21,524 bases of DNA from Actinomycetes bacterium (GCA_021816565.1 JAKAXN010000032.1:1-21524), one strand, 5' to 3'. Counted from the stretch's first letter, positions 6,951 through 15,076 are shown. A program made the numbers and translations. Notes: generated from the sequence alone by a model not told the origin.

Positions 6951-8095
6951 CCACGGTCTCGTTCTCCGGCGTCGGCAAGCGCTACCGGCGGGGTCGGGAG
7001 CGGGTCAACGCCCGGGCCCTCATCCCGGGCCGGATGGGGGAGGCCGGCGGGGGCGACGTCCAGTGGGCCCTGCGGGACGTGTCGTTCGAGCTGGGCCCGG
7101 GCCAGAGTCTCGGCATCGTGGGCCCCAACGGGGCCGGCAAGTCCACCCTGCTCAAGCTGGTGGCCCACGTCATCGCCCCCACCTGCGGGGAGATCGCAGT
7201 GTCCGGGCGGTCCACCTCCCTGATCGAGCTGGGCGCCGGCTTCCACCCGGACATGACCGGCCGGGAGAACGTGTACTTCAGCGCCGCGGTGCTCGGAATG
7301 GGGCCGCGCGACCTGCGCCGGCGCTTCGACCAGATCGTGGAGTTCGCCGACATCGGCAGCTACCTGGACACCCCGGTCAAGCGCTACAGCTCCGGGATGC
7401 TGGCCCGCCTCGGCTTCGCGGTGGCGTCCCACCTCGACGCCGAGCTGATCATCCTCGACGAGGTACTGGCCGTCGGGGACGCCGCGTTCCAGCGCAAGTG
7501 CCACCGGCGCATCGCCGAGCTGCGGGCCAGCGGGGCCGCCCTGCTCTACGTCACCCACGCCCTGTGGACCCTGCCGCAGCTGTGCGACTCGGCCATGCTG
7601 CTGGTCGGCGGGACCGTCCGCAGCCACGGCACCCCGGCCGACGTCCTGGCCGCCTACGAGCGCCAGCAGGCCGGCGCCGATGGCCCGGCGGGCCCGGCCG
7701 CCGGTGTGTTCGGGACCATCGAGGTCTCGCCCCCGGCCATCGGGCCGGGAGACCCGCTCGGGGTCAGCGTGGAGCTGCGCCTGGACTCGGACCAGCCGCA
7801 GGGCCGGATCATGGTGCTCGTCGCCACCCCCGACGAGACCATCCTGGGGGCCGCGGCGTCGGACGGCCCCGGGCCCGGATTCCCCGCCGGGGTGAGCACC
7901 GTGGAGTGCCGGCTGGAATCGGTGCCGTTCCAGCCGGGGGAGTACATCCTCGGGGTGGTGTTCTTCGCCGACCGCCGGGCCCCTGTCTTCGACGACGCCC
8001 GGCAGCTCCACTTCGAGGTACGCGGCGCCGAATGGAACCCGGCGTTCGGCGCCACGTTCCTGCCGGCCAGCTGGACGTCAGCCCCCCGCCCCTGA
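6944..8095 (+). CDS. wzt: Polysaccharide ABC exporter, ATPase with C-terminal glycan-binding domain (Wzt)
   Basis: A 383-residue ATPase that powers Wzm. Walker A is GPNGAGKST (60-68), the Wzt-specific stretch SLIELGAGFHPDMTGREN (92-109) follows, the signature is YSSGM (148-152), Walker B is LIILDE (168-173), and the switch His is in VTHAL (His205). Residues ~255-375 form a separate beta-rich domain matching the Wzt C-terminal domain by position and pattern (ILGVVFFADRRAP, LHFEVRG). In characterised O-antigen exporters this domain recognises a terminal modification of the chain. The GTG at 6944 lies 11 nt after the wzm stop. The 3' end overlaps the convergent GT2 gene by 18 nt, leaving no room for a terminator. 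Nearby methyltransferases could supply the terminal mark; that is inference. Confidence 0.93.
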   Translation: MTATVSFSGVGKRYRRGRERVNARALIPGRMGEAGGGDVQWALRDVSFELGPGQSLGIVGPNGAGKSTLLKLVAHVIAPTCGEIAVSGRSTSLIELGAGFHPDMTGRENVYFSAAVLGMGPRDLRRRFDQIVEFADIGSYLDTPVKRYSSGMLARLGFAVASHLDAELIILDEVLAVGDAAFQRKCHRRIAELRASGAALLYVTHALWTLPQLCDSAMLLVGGTVRSHGTPADVLAAYERQQAGADGPAGPAAGVFGTIEVSPPAIGPGDPLGVSVELRLDSDQPQGRIMVLVATPDETILGAAASDGPGPGFPAGVSTVECRLESVPFQPGEYILGVVFFADRRAPVFDDARQLHFEVRGAEWNPAFGATFLPASWTSAPRP

Positions 8096-8953
8096 GCGCA
8101 GCCCCGGACCCCGGACCGCCCGGCGGATGACCCTCCGGGCCGCCGGCCAGCCGGGCACCGGGAGGGCGTAGATCCGCTCCGACTCGGGGATGGGCCCGGT
8201 CTGGAAGCTGGTCGGGTCGATACCGGCCCTCCTCATCCAGTCCGGACCCCACTTGTGCTCCATCCCCTCCAGCGACCGGGGGTAGGCCTCGTCGGTGTAC
8301 TGCTCGAAGCGCCCGGCGAACACGTCCAGAGCGGTCACCGCCCGCAGGTGGCGCAGGAAGGCCTGGCGGGTCGCGACCACCGGCAGGCCGGCGTCGCGGG
8401 CCCGCAGGCAGTAGTCGATCTCGGCGCCCCAGCCGAGGGGGGCGAAGGTCTCGTCGTCGAGCAGCCCGATGCGTCGCACGGCCCGGCGTGACACCAGCAT
8501 GCAGGTGCCGTCCACGAAGGGGGCCCGGTAGTGCTTGCGGGTGGGGCGGTAGCGGTCGACCGGTCCGGACAGGTCCCGCTGGTGGATCCAGTGGCAGTCG
8601 TAGAAGGGCGACGCCACCCCGGCCCCGGTGACGACCGCGGCCTCGAGGAGGCCGCGGACGAACCCCCGGCTGAGCCTGGTGTCGTTGTTGAGCCACATCA
8701 GGTGCCCGTACCCGGCGCCGGCCACCTGCGAGCCGTGGTTGATGCCGCCGGCCCACCCCAGGTTCCGCCCGGGCCGCAGCACCGTCTCGGTGCCGGCCGG
8801 CCGGTAGTCCCCCTTGTTGTCCACCACCACCACGTCGCAGGCGGCCCGCTCCCGGCCCAGGTCCGCCAGCAGGTCGTGGGTCATCTCCGGGTGCCCGTAC
8901 ACCGGTATCACCGCCAGCGCCCGCAACCGGCGGGGCAGGCTAGGCCCGGCCAT
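8078..8953 (-). CDS. Glycosyltransferase family 2 (rhamnosyltransferase-like)
   Basis: A 291-residue GT-A glycosyltransferase, close to the family's usual ~300. Motifs in order: LAVIPVYGHPEMT (opening strand), CDVVVVDNKGD (nucleotide-binding strand), RPGRNLGWAGGINHG, LMWLNNDTRLS (metal-binding region with Asp), FVDGTCMLVSRRAV, and LGWGAEIDYCLRARDAG with the acidic pair expected near the base. The C-terminus (ERIYALPVPGWPAARRVIRRAV) is basic and could contact the membrane. The start is the ATG at 8951-8953, 14 nt inside the end of the upstream GT4 gene. It is the last gene of the minus-strand glf unit and meets wzt tail to tail. Donor and acceptor are unknown. Confidence 0.9.
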   Translation of the reverse strand: MAGPSLPRRLRALAVIPVYGHPEMTHDLLADLGRERAACDVVVVDNKGDYRPAGTETVLRPGRNLGWAGGINHGSQVAGAGYGHLMWLNNDTRLSRGFVRGLLEAAVVTGAGVASPFYDCHWIHQRDLSGPVDRYRPTRKHYRAPFVDGTCMLVSRRAVRRIGLLDDETFAPLGWGAEIDYCLRARDAGLPVVATRQAFLRHLRAVTALDVFAGRFEQYTDEAYPRSLEGMEHKWGPDWMRRAGIDPTSFQTGPIPESERIYALPVPGWPAARRVIRRAVRGPGLRSGAGG

Positions 8954-10193
8954 GGCGTGCGGCCACCGACTCGTAGAGATCGAGGTGCCGGCGGGCGGCC
9001 AGCGCCGCCGGGTGCTCCTCCTCCACCCGGGTCCGGGCGGCCGCGCCCAGCCGGGCGGCCAGATCCGGTGATTCGAGCAGCGATGCCAGGGCAGCCGACA
9101 GCGCCCCCGGGTCCTCGGCCGGGACCAGCATCCCGTTGAGCCCGTCGAGGACCAGCTCGCCCACGCCGCCCACGTCGAATGCCACGACCGGCGTGGCGCA
9201 GGCCAGGCTCTCCAGGATCGTGAGGGGGGAGTTGTCCGCCCGGCTGGTGAAGACGAACGCGTCGGCCGCCGAGTAGACCACCGCCTTGAGCCGGTCGGTA
9301 CCGACGAAGCCGAGGTCGGCGACGCCGCAGCCGAGGCGGGCGATCTGCTCTCCGAGGGCGCGGCCCCAGTGGCCCATGAGCGCCACCGTGACCGACCGCC
9401 TCCGGGCGTCGGCCATGCCGGCCAGGGCCTCCAGGAACAGGTCCGGCCCCTTGCGCCGGTCGGCCACGAAGGCCGCCCCGAACAGCAGCACCGGTCCCTC
9501 CACGGGCAGGCCCAGCGCCTGGCGGGCCGCGCCGCGCCCTACCGGGCGCAGCGTCGAGGTGTCGATGCCGTGGGGGACGACCTCGATGTCGAACCGGCCC
9601 AGCATGCTGGCGCGGGCCACGTCGGCCAGCCACCGGCTCGGTGACACCACGGTGAGGCTGCTGGCCGCCCACACCCGGTCCTTCAGCTTCCACTCCAGGG
9701 CGGTCGAGTCCCGCTCGACGGCCGGGAACACCTCGGGGTGCGGGCACTCGCCGCACCCGCTCCGCCACCGGTCGCACTCGAAGCTGAAGGAGCAGTGGCC
9801 GGTCAGCGGCCACATGTCGTGGAGGGTCAGCACGCTCGGCTTGGCGGTCGTGAGGCCGGCCATGGCCGGGTAGCTGAAGTAGTCGCCGTGGATGGCGTGG
9901 TAGTGCACCACCTGCGCCGCCCGGAACGCCGGGTGGCGGCGCAGGGTGTAGGCGGAGACCCCGTCGAGCTCGTTGAGCCCGGCCCGGCGCAGCGCCGCCT
10001 TCAGGGGTCGGCGCAGGGTGCGCCACGCCCGCAGCTGCTCCACCGACTCGTCGTGGCCGGCCCGGTGCCCGACGATCAGGCGGGCATCGACGCCCTGGTC
10101 GAGCAGCGACCGGTGCAGCCGGTAGCCGGCCACTGCGGTGCCCCCCGCCCCGGTGTCGGCGTGGTTGACGGTGAGCACCCGCTCCACCGTCAT
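8940..10193 (-). CDS. Glycosyltransferase family 4 (WcaC-like GT-B)
   Basis: A 417-residue retaining GT-B glycosyltransferase. The N-terminal half starts VLTVNHADTGAGGTAVAGYRL, with the glycine-rich acceptor-side loop. VLTLHDMWPLTGHCSF followed by a Cys-containing stretch (ECDRWRSGCGECPHP) is characteristic of the colanic-acid WcaC-like subgroup. The boundary carries VVPHGIDTSTLRPV. The donor site motif is ADNSPLTILESLACATPVVAF, with Asp at the first position of the EX7E motif, a common variant in this subgroup. The start is the ATG at 10191-10193, overlapping the upstream GT2 stop (ATGA). The frame is open far upstream, but that part is antisense-like shadow of the GT2 gene. Specific sugar unknown. 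Confidence 0.92.
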   Translation of the reverse strand: MTVERVLTVNHADTGAGGTAVAGYRLHRSLLDQGVDARLIVGHRAGHDESVEQLRAWRTLRRPLKAALRRAGLNELDGVSAYTLRRHPAFRAAQVVHYHAIHGDYFSYPAMAGLTTAKPSVLTLHDMWPLTGHCSFSFECDRWRSGCGECPHPEVFPAVERDSTALEWKLKDRVWAASSLTVVSPSRWLADVARASMLGRFDIEVVPHGIDTSTLRPVGRGAARQALGLPVEGPVLLFGAAFVADRRKGPDLFLEALAGMADARRRSVTVALMGHWGRALGEQIARLGCGVADLGFVGTDRLKAVVYSAADAFVFTSRADNSPLTILESLACATPVVAFDVGGVGELVLDGLNGMLVPAEDPGALSAALASLLESPDLAARLGAAARTRVEEEHPAALAARRHLDLYESVAARHGRA

Positions 10194-11140
10194 GGCCGGC
10201 CGAGGGCGCCGAGCGCCCGGTCCAGCCTCCGGCGGGCGCCCGCTTCGACCAGGATCGGCAGATAGCCGAGGGCCCGCTGTCCCCGGGAGCGACCGGGCTG
10301 CCTCATCGCCTCGGCCGCCCAGCGCCCGACGGTCCAGTAGACGTTCGGGGTCCACCGTCGGGTCGGCGTCCGCGACGGGTAGCGGTAGCTGATCCGCACA
10401 CTGCGCATCATCTCCCTCAGCTGCGCTGGTGAGCGGCCCAGCCGGGCGGTGTCGGAGCCGGCGTGCACCCGGTAGCCGACCAGCACCTCCGGCAGGTACG
10501 CCACCCGGCCGCAGGTGATCATCCGCTTCCACATGTCCCAGTCGGCGCAGTAGCGCAGGTCGGGGTGGAAGCCGCCATGGCGTTCGTAGAACGAGCGGCG
10601 GGCCACCACGGCCGGGGCCCGCACCGGGTTCCAGGCGAACATCTCCGGCTCGAAATCGTCGAGCAGCTGTGGACCCGGCCGCAGCGGCCGGTGGGGGTCG
10701 CAGACCCGGCCCTCGGAGTCGACGTCCTCGGCGCCCACGAAGAGCGCGTCGAGCGAAGGGTCCGCGTCGAGGGCCGCGCCGGCCCGCTCGTACAGTCCCG
10801 GGTAGGCGAGGTCGTCGCCGTGCAGGATGTGCACGTATTCCCCGGTGGACCGGGCGATGCAGGAGGTCAGATTGGCCGAGATACCGACGTTCCGGGGTTG
10901 GCGCCAGAACGTCACCCGACCTCTCCCGATCTCCTCGACCACCGCCTCCGGCCGGTCGTCTGAGCCGTCGTCGACGACCTCTATCTGCATCGCCCCGGGG
11001 CCGGGGTCCTGGGCCAGCACCCCTGACAGCGTCGTTGACAGATATTGGGCGCAGCGGTAGGTGGGGATCATCACCGACCACCGGGGCCGGGTCAGCCCGG
11101 TCGGGACCGCCAGGATGGCCGCCGGCTGGTCGCGGGTCAC
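10190..11140 (-). CDS. Glycosyltransferase family 2
   Basis: A 316-residue GT-A glycosyltransferase. The domain starts at about residue 22 with WSVMIPTYRCAQYLSTTL, then IEVVDDGSDDRPEAV, QPRNVGISANLTSCI, and the metal motif in YVHILHGDDLAYPG. FVGAEDVDSEGRV follows, and DLRYCADWDMWKRMI provides the later acidic/aromatic motif expected in this GT2 subgroup. The remaining ~100 residues are basic and may sit at the membrane. GTG at 11138-11140 is the start, overlapping the glf stop by 4 nt (GTGA). Being directly coupled to glf it is one candidate for using UDP-galactofuranose, but sequence alone does not show this. Confidence 0.9.
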   Translation of the reverse strand: MTRDQPAAILAVPTGLTRPRWSVMIPTYRCAQYLSTTLSGVLAQDPGPGAMQIEVVDDGSDDRPEAVVEEIGRGRVTFWRQPRNVGISANLTSCIARSTGEYVHILHGDDLAYPGLYERAGAALDADPSLDALFVGAEDVDSEGRVCDPHRPLRPGPQLLDDFEPEMFAWNPVRAPAVVARRSFYERHGGFHPDLRYCADWDMWKRMITCGRVAYLPEVLVGYRVHAGSDTARLGRSPAQLREMMRSVRISYRYPSRTPTRRWTPNVYWTVGRWAAEAMRQPGRSRGQRALGYLPILVEAGARRRLDRALGALGRP

Positions 11141-12228
11141 GACCCGAGGATCCGCCGGGCCACCACGTTGGCCCGGCCGATCGCCTGGTCCATGTCGTAG
11201 TAGCGGTACTCGCCCAGGCGGCCGCACACCACCAGCCCCGGGATGGCCCTGACCCGGTCCCGGTAGCGGGCGTAGAGCTCGGCGTTGCGGGCGTCGGGGA
11301 AGGGGTACTCGAAGTGGTCCGGTTCTCCGGGGCTGTAGGGGACCTCGGTGGTCACCACGGTGCCGGGGCCCGCCCGGTCGTACTCGGGCTCCATCATGTG
11401 CTTCCACTCGAGGGTCCGGATGTGCTCGCCCCCGTCCGGGTCCGGGTTGTTGACCTGCCCGTACGGCTGGTGCACGGCCCGGTCGGGGAGGTACCGGTGC
11501 TCCCGCCGCTGGCCCCGGTAGGCGAGCCGGCCCAGGTCGTAGCCGAACAGCTCGTCGATGGGGCCGGTGTACACGGTGGCCCGGGTGACATCGATCCGGT
11601 CCCTCACCTGCAGGTAGTCGCAGCCGAGCTCCACCTTCACCCCGTCGAGCATCCGCTCCATGAAGGCGGCGTAGCCGCCCCGGGGTATCCCCTGGTGCGG
11701 GTAGGTCTTGAGCCGGTGGTCCGTGCCGCTGCGCACGTCGAAGCGGCCGGCCAGGTCCGCCGAGAGGCTCTGGGCGGGCACCCCCCACTGCTTCTCGGTG
11801 TAGCCCTTGACGAACTTCCGGTACACCGGCTCGGGCATCATGGCCAGGCAGGCCTGCTCGAAGTTGGCCGGCTGGCCCGAGAAGCTGGGCTGCCAGTGCG
11901 GACCGACGGTCCGGTCGATGTACTCGGACGTCACCGGCCAGTGCTCGTAGCGGCCGTCCACGTAGGACGCCAGCTCCGCCTCGTAGCTGTAGAAGGAGGC
12001 GAACTGGGTGACGAAGTTCCATATGGACTCGTTGTTGGTCCGGAAGTAGTGCGGACCGTAGGTGTGCACCCGTATCCCGCTCGGGTGGACGAAGTCGTGG
12101 ACGTTGCCGCCGAGATGGGAGCGCCGCTCCAACATCAGGACCTCGTGGCCGGCGTCGATCAGGTGGCGGGCTATGACGGCCCCGGTCAGGCCGGAGCCGA
12201 CCACCAGGTACGGGACCGTCGTCGTCAC
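11137..12228 (-). CDS. glf: UDP-galactopyranose mutase
   Basis: A 363-residue flavoenzyme that interconverts UDP-galactopyranose and UDP-galactofuranose, the activated form used to build Galf-containing glycans. The FAD-binding motif is VVGSGLTGAVIARHL (residues 9-23), followed by LMLERRSHLGGNVHD, the substrate-loop motif YGPHYFRTNNESIW, YTEKQWG, HQGIPRGGYAAFMERML, LEWKHM, and the C-terminal FAD-contact region YRYYDMDQAIGRAN. Length matches bacterial Glf (about 360-400). The GTG start at 12226-12228 overlaps the methyltransferase stop (GTGA) and has a strong ribosome binding site (GGAGG on the minus strand, 12238 to 12234, 5 nt upstream). Its presence predicts galactofuranose in the product of this locus. 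The glycosyltransferase that uses it is not identified. Confidence 0.96.
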   Translation of the reverse strand: MTTTVPYLVVGSGLTGAVIARHLIDAGHEVLMLERRSHLGGNVHDFVHPSGIRVHTYGPHYFRTNNESIWNFVTQFASFYSYEAELASYVDGRYEHWPVTSEYIDRTVGPHWQPSFSGQPANFEQACLAMMPEPVYRKFVKGYTEKQWGVPAQSLSADLAGRFDVRSGTDHRLKTYPHQGIPRGGYAAFMERMLDGVKVELGCDYLQVRDRIDVTRATVYTGPIDELFGYDLGRLAYRGQRREHRYLPDRAVHQPYGQVNNPDPDGGEHIRTLEWKHMMEPEYDRAGPGTVVTTEVPYSPGEPDHFEYPFPDARNAELYARYRDRVRAIPGLVVCGRLGEYRYYDMDQAIGRANVVARRILGS

Positions 12229-13193
12229 AGGGGCCTCCGGCACAGGTAGAGGGTGAAGACCCAGAGCCCGGGCGGCCGGGCGGCGGATCGCAGCGCCATC
12301 CGGTCGGCCACCCGGGCCAACCCCAGGAGCGGGGCGGTGACGGCGGACCAGAACCGGGGCTGTGAGAGGGCGGCGAGCAGGATGTCCTCGGCCACCAGGT
12401 GGCTCATGCACATCACCGCCGAGGACTCCACCACCGAGAACCCCGCGCTCGACAGCACGGCCTCGAGCTCGCCGGCCCGGAACGGCGTCTCTTTCGGCGA
12501 CGGGCCGAAGGGGGCTTCGGGCAGCGGCCGGGACTCGAGCCGGCGCCGGGTCTGCAGCTCCAGGGGGCCCATCCGCCGCAGGCGGTGCTCGGCGCTCCAG
12601 CGGGGCAGGTACCTGAGGCGCTGCTCGAAGCGGATCCAGCCGCCGGGCGGGTCGGCTGCGCCCTGCGCCGCAGAGACAGAGACCGGGCCTTCCACGACCG
12701 GCTCGAGGACCACGAGAGCTCCGCCCGGTCGCAGCCGGGAGCGGGACTCGTCGAGGACCGATTCGATCTCACGGGTGGAGAGGTGGTGGAGGAAGGCGTG
12801 CGTGACCACCGCGTCGAAGCGGTCTCCCTCGATGGCCGCGTCCGCCTCGGCGGTACCGGCCACCGCGTAGACCGCCCGCCCGGCCGCCCCGGCGGCCTCA
12901 GCGGCCGACCGGGCCCGGACGATCTGCTCGGGTGAGCTGTCCAGCCCCACGAGCCGGCTGCCGGTCCCCCGGATCAGCTCCAGCCCGGTCCAGCCGGTCC
13001 CGCATCCCAGTTCCAGTACCCGGGCGCCGCCTCCGATGAAGCGCCGAGCCTGCCTCAGGTAGTGGCCGCGCAGAATCCGGCGGGCCAGCGGCGTCTGGAC
13101 CCAGCAGAAGTCCTCTTCCAGGTCGCCGTTGGCCGCCCACCATTCCTGCTCTTCCGAGTCGAGCGCCGCCGTGGTCGCTTCGTGGCGCGGCAT
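12225..13193 (-). CDS. Class I SAM-dependent methyltransferase
   Basis: A 322-residue protein with a central SAM-binding domain: motif I VLELGCGTGWTGLELI, then LVGLDSSPEQIVRARSAAEA, AVYAVAGTAEAD, FDAVVTHAFLHHLSTREIES and SRLRPGGALVVLEPV. Before it are ~60 residues rich in acidic and aromatic residues (EEQEWWAANGDLEEDF). After it comes a helical extension with several hydrophobic stretches near the C-terminus (LWVFTLYLCRRPL), perhaps for membrane association. ATG at 13191-13193 is chosen; the longer frame upstream crosses the divergent gene and is a shadow. It leads the glf transcription unit and sits on one arm of the 47-bp palindrome shared with the divergent methyltransferase gene. Substrate unknown, probably a sugar or glycan. 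Confidence 0.88.
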   Translation of the reverse strand: MPRHEATTAALDSEEQEWWAANGDLEEDFCWVQTPLARRILRGHYLRQARRFIGGGARVLELGCGTGWTGLELIRGTGSRLVGLDSSPEQIVRARSAAEAAGAAGRAVYAVAGTAEADAAIEGDRFDAVVTHAFLHHLSTREIESVLDESRSRLRPGGALVVLEPVVEGPVSVSAAQGAADPPGGWIRFEQRLRYLPRWSAEHRLRRMGPLELQTRRRLESRPLPEAPFGPSPKETPFRAGELEAVLSSAGFSVVESSAVMCMSHLVAEDILLAALSQPRFWSAVTAPLLGLARVADRMALRSAARPPGLWVFTLYLCRRPL

Positions 13194-13230
13194 CGGGGCG
13201 CCAACTATAGCCTGGCGTCGATGTCGCGCC
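13184..13230. promoter_or_regulatory. 47-bp imperfect palindrome containing a shared divergent promoter core and both start codons
   Basis: The centre is the perfect palindrome CTATAG at 13205-13210. It offers TATAGT as a -10 element on minus and TATAGC on plus. Outward from the centre both strands read TGGCG, then a short spacer, then CGATG (the start codon of each gene), one variable base, and CGCGCC. The arms differ by a few bases and one 1-nt indel. On each strand the -10 ends 9-10 nt before the ATG, so transcripts would begin at or a few bases before the start codon (leaderless or nearly so). No clear -35 element is visible. The symmetry is seen directly; promoter activity is inferred. 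Confidence 0.6.
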
Positions 13231-14120
13231 CGATGCCAGACGTTCGCCGCACCGCCCGCCAGGCCACCCTGCTCATCCCCGACGGGGTGATCTCCCGCCT
13301 CCCGTCCCGGTTGGCCACCCGGCTGGAGGCGGTGAGGGAGTGGCAGCGCACCGAGCCCTACCGGGTCCCGGGCGGTATCTCCCCCCTGGACAACGTCGCC
13401 TACAACCGGTCCCTGTGGGACTGGTACGCCACCCGCTGGGACGACCCGGAGTTCCAGCGGTGGAACGTCGAGATGGAGGGCAAGCCGGATTCCGCGGTGG
13501 AATCCCTGAAGGACCTCGGCGACGAGTGGGGTGACGCCCAGGCGGTGCAGCAGGTGGTCTCGGAGTGGATCCACCCCCACGTCCGGGCCGACTCGGTGGT
13601 CGGCGAGGTCGGCACGGGGGGGGCCCGGATTGCCTCCCTCGTCGCTCCCCGCTCCGGGGAGTTCCACGCGTTCGACGTGGCCCCGCTCATGCTCGAGAGG
13701 GCCCGCCGGCGCCTCCAGGGCGTCCCCAACTGTCACTTCCATGTCGTCGACAGGCCCGAGCTGCCGGTTGAGCTGAACCAGCGTTTCGATTTCGTCTACT
13801 CCTTCGACGTGTTCGTCCACCTCGACCTGCACACCCAGTGGTCCTACCTGCAGGAGTTCTCCCGGGTCCTGCGCCCGGGCGGCCGGGCCTTCCTGCACAC
13901 CGCCAACCTGGCGTCGGAGGACGGCTGGAAGCGCTTCGAGTCGCAGGGCGTCTACCGGGTGGAGGGCTTCTACTTCGTGGTCCCCGAGATGGTGCGGGAG
14001 CTGTGCCGGCGGGCCGGCCTGCGCATCGTCGAGGAGCGGGCGGCCGGCTCGGGCAGCGGCAACTTCTACTACGAGCGCGACTACCTGGTCCTGCTCGAGA
14101 AGCCGGCTGCCTCCGGGTGA
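13221..14120 (+). CDS. Class I SAM-dependent methyltransferase
   Basis: A 299-residue methyltransferase, unlike its divergent neighbour in sequence. The N-terminal ~110 residues (including GGISPLDNVAYNRSLWDWYA) precede the SAM domain. Motif I is VVGEVGTGGARIASLV, a variant with Glu-Val-Gly-Thr-Gly in place of the usual Asp-x-Gly-Cys-Gly. It is followed by FHAFDVAPLMLERARRRL, FDFVYSFDVFVHLDL, FSRVLRPGGRAFLHTANL and a C-terminal region with FYFVVPEMVRELCRRAGL. The ATG at 13221 lies about 10 nt after the CTATAG core; ATG 13233 four codons on is an alternative. The stop overlaps the next gene (GTGA). A role in glycan methylation is inferred from context. Confidence 0.88.
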   Translation: MSRPMPDVRRTARQATLLIPDGVISRLPSRLATRLEAVREWQRTEPYRVPGGISPLDNVAYNRSLWDWYATRWDDPEFQRWNVEMEGKPDSAVESLKDLGDEWGDAQAVQQVVSEWIHPHVRADSVVGEVGTGGARIASLVAPRSGEFHAFDVAPLMLERARRRLQGVPNCHFHVVDRPELPVELNQRFDFVYSFDVFVHLDLHTQWSYLQEFSRVLRPGGRAFLHTANLASEDGWKRFESQGVYRVEGFYFVVPEMVRELCRRAGLRIVEERAAGSGSGNFYYERDYLVLLEKPAASG

Positions 14121-15076
14121 CCGCAGCCGGTCCCGGCCACCCGGGCATCGGGCGGGGCGGGCCCAAACCTGGCCACGCCTACCGACCGGGTCCCCGCCCG
14201 GCCCGGCCGACGGTGTCGGTGGTGATCCCCGTCCACGGCCACCAGCCCTACCTGGCGGAGCAGATCGAGGCGCTGGCCGCCCAGCGCTACCCAGGCTGGT
14301 GGGAGGTGCTGATCTGCGACAACGGCTGTGACCCCTTCACGCTGTCGTTGGCCGCCCGCCACGGAGCCGCCCTGGGGAACCTGCGGGTGGTCGACGCCAC
14401 CGCCCGGCCGGGAGCCTGTTACGCCCGCAACCGCGGGGTGGAGGAGGCCAGGGGCGACCTGATCCTCATCTGCGACGCCGACGACGTGGTCGGTGACGGA
14501 TGGATCGACGCCCTGGTCCGGGCCGCCGGTGGCGCCGACCTGGTGGGCGGCCACGTCGACTACGGCCGGCTCAACACCCCTCTGGCCGCCGCATGGAGGA
14601 TGCCCCTGACCGACGGCCGGTTACCGACGCAGCTCGAGTTCCTGCCGTTCGCGGTGGGTTGCAACCTGGCCGTGTGGCGGGACCTGTACCTGGCCGTGGG
14701 CGGCTGCGACGAGGAGGTGGTGGGCGGCCGGGGCGGCGACGACGTGGATCTGTCGTGGCGGGTGCAGCTCGCCGGCGGGCGCCTGGCCTTCGCCCCCGAG
14801 GCGGTGGTCCACTACCGGCTCCGGTCCGATCTGCGGTCGCTGGTCCGCCAGATGTACGGCTACGGCCAGTCCTCGGCGGTGCTGTACCGCAACTACCGCC
14901 GCTACGGCGCCCGCCGCCGCCCGGCCGGCGAGGCGGTCCACTTCTGGCTGCACGTGCTGCGCCGGGGACCCGGCCTGGCCCGCTCGCCCGAGGCCGGAGG
15001 TCACAAGCTCACCCAGATCGCCTACCACCTCGGGGAGATGCGGGGCGCGCTGCGCTACCGGGTGCTCTTCTGGTGA
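14117..15076 (+). CDS. Glycosyltransferase family 2
   Basis: A 319-residue GT-A enzyme. After a ~30-residue Pro/Gly-rich leader come SVVIPVHGHQPYLAEQI, WEVLICDNGCDPF, ATARPGACYARNRGVEEARG, and the DAD metal motif in LILICDADDVVGDGWIDAL. FAVGCNLAVWRDLYLAVGG and GGRGGDDVDLSWRVQLAGG provide the later conserved acidic motif. SLVRQMYGYGQSSAVLYRNY is typical of the membrane-adjacent tail of this subgroup. The start is the GTG at 14117-14119, coupled to the upstream methyltransferase stop (GTGA). The 3' end overlaps the convergent GT2 gene by 22 nt. Family assignment is firm; substrate unknown. Confidence 0.9.
   Translation: MTAAGPGHPGIGRGGPKPGHAYRPGPRPARPTVSVVIPVHGHQPYLAEQIEALAAQRYPGWWEVLICDNGCDPFTLSLAARHGAALGNLRVVDATARPGACYARNRGVEEARGDLILICDADDVVGDGWIDALVRAAGGADLVGGHVDYGRLNTPLAAAWRMPLTDGRLPTQLEFLPFAVGCNLAVWRDLYLAVGGCDEEVVGGRGGDDVDLSWRVQLAGGRLAFAPEAVVHYRLRSDLRSLVRQMYGYGQSSAVLYRNYRRYGARRRPAGEAVHFWLHVLRRGPGLARSPEAGGHKLTQIAYHLGEMRGALRYRVLFW

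Noticed and set aside
8070..8135. Bidirectional terminator between wzt and the convergent GT2 gene
   Set aside because: The coding ends overlap, and I see no stem followed by a T-tract on either strand.
10194..11081. N-terminal extension of the GT4 frame (8940-10193) through the upstream GT2 gene
   Set aside because: The extension is an Arg/Gly/Pro-rich out-of-frame reading of the GT2; the GT4 begins naturally at the ATGA overlap.
10669..12249. 526-codon open frame on the plus strand opposite glf and a GT2
   Set aside because: Low-complexity product with no family motifs, fully antisense to glf, which has all its expected motifs.
12225..14120. Divergent methyltransferase genes as an inverted duplication of one ancestor
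   Set aside because: The encoded proteins share only the general SAM-binding fold; similarity is limited to the 47-bp junction.
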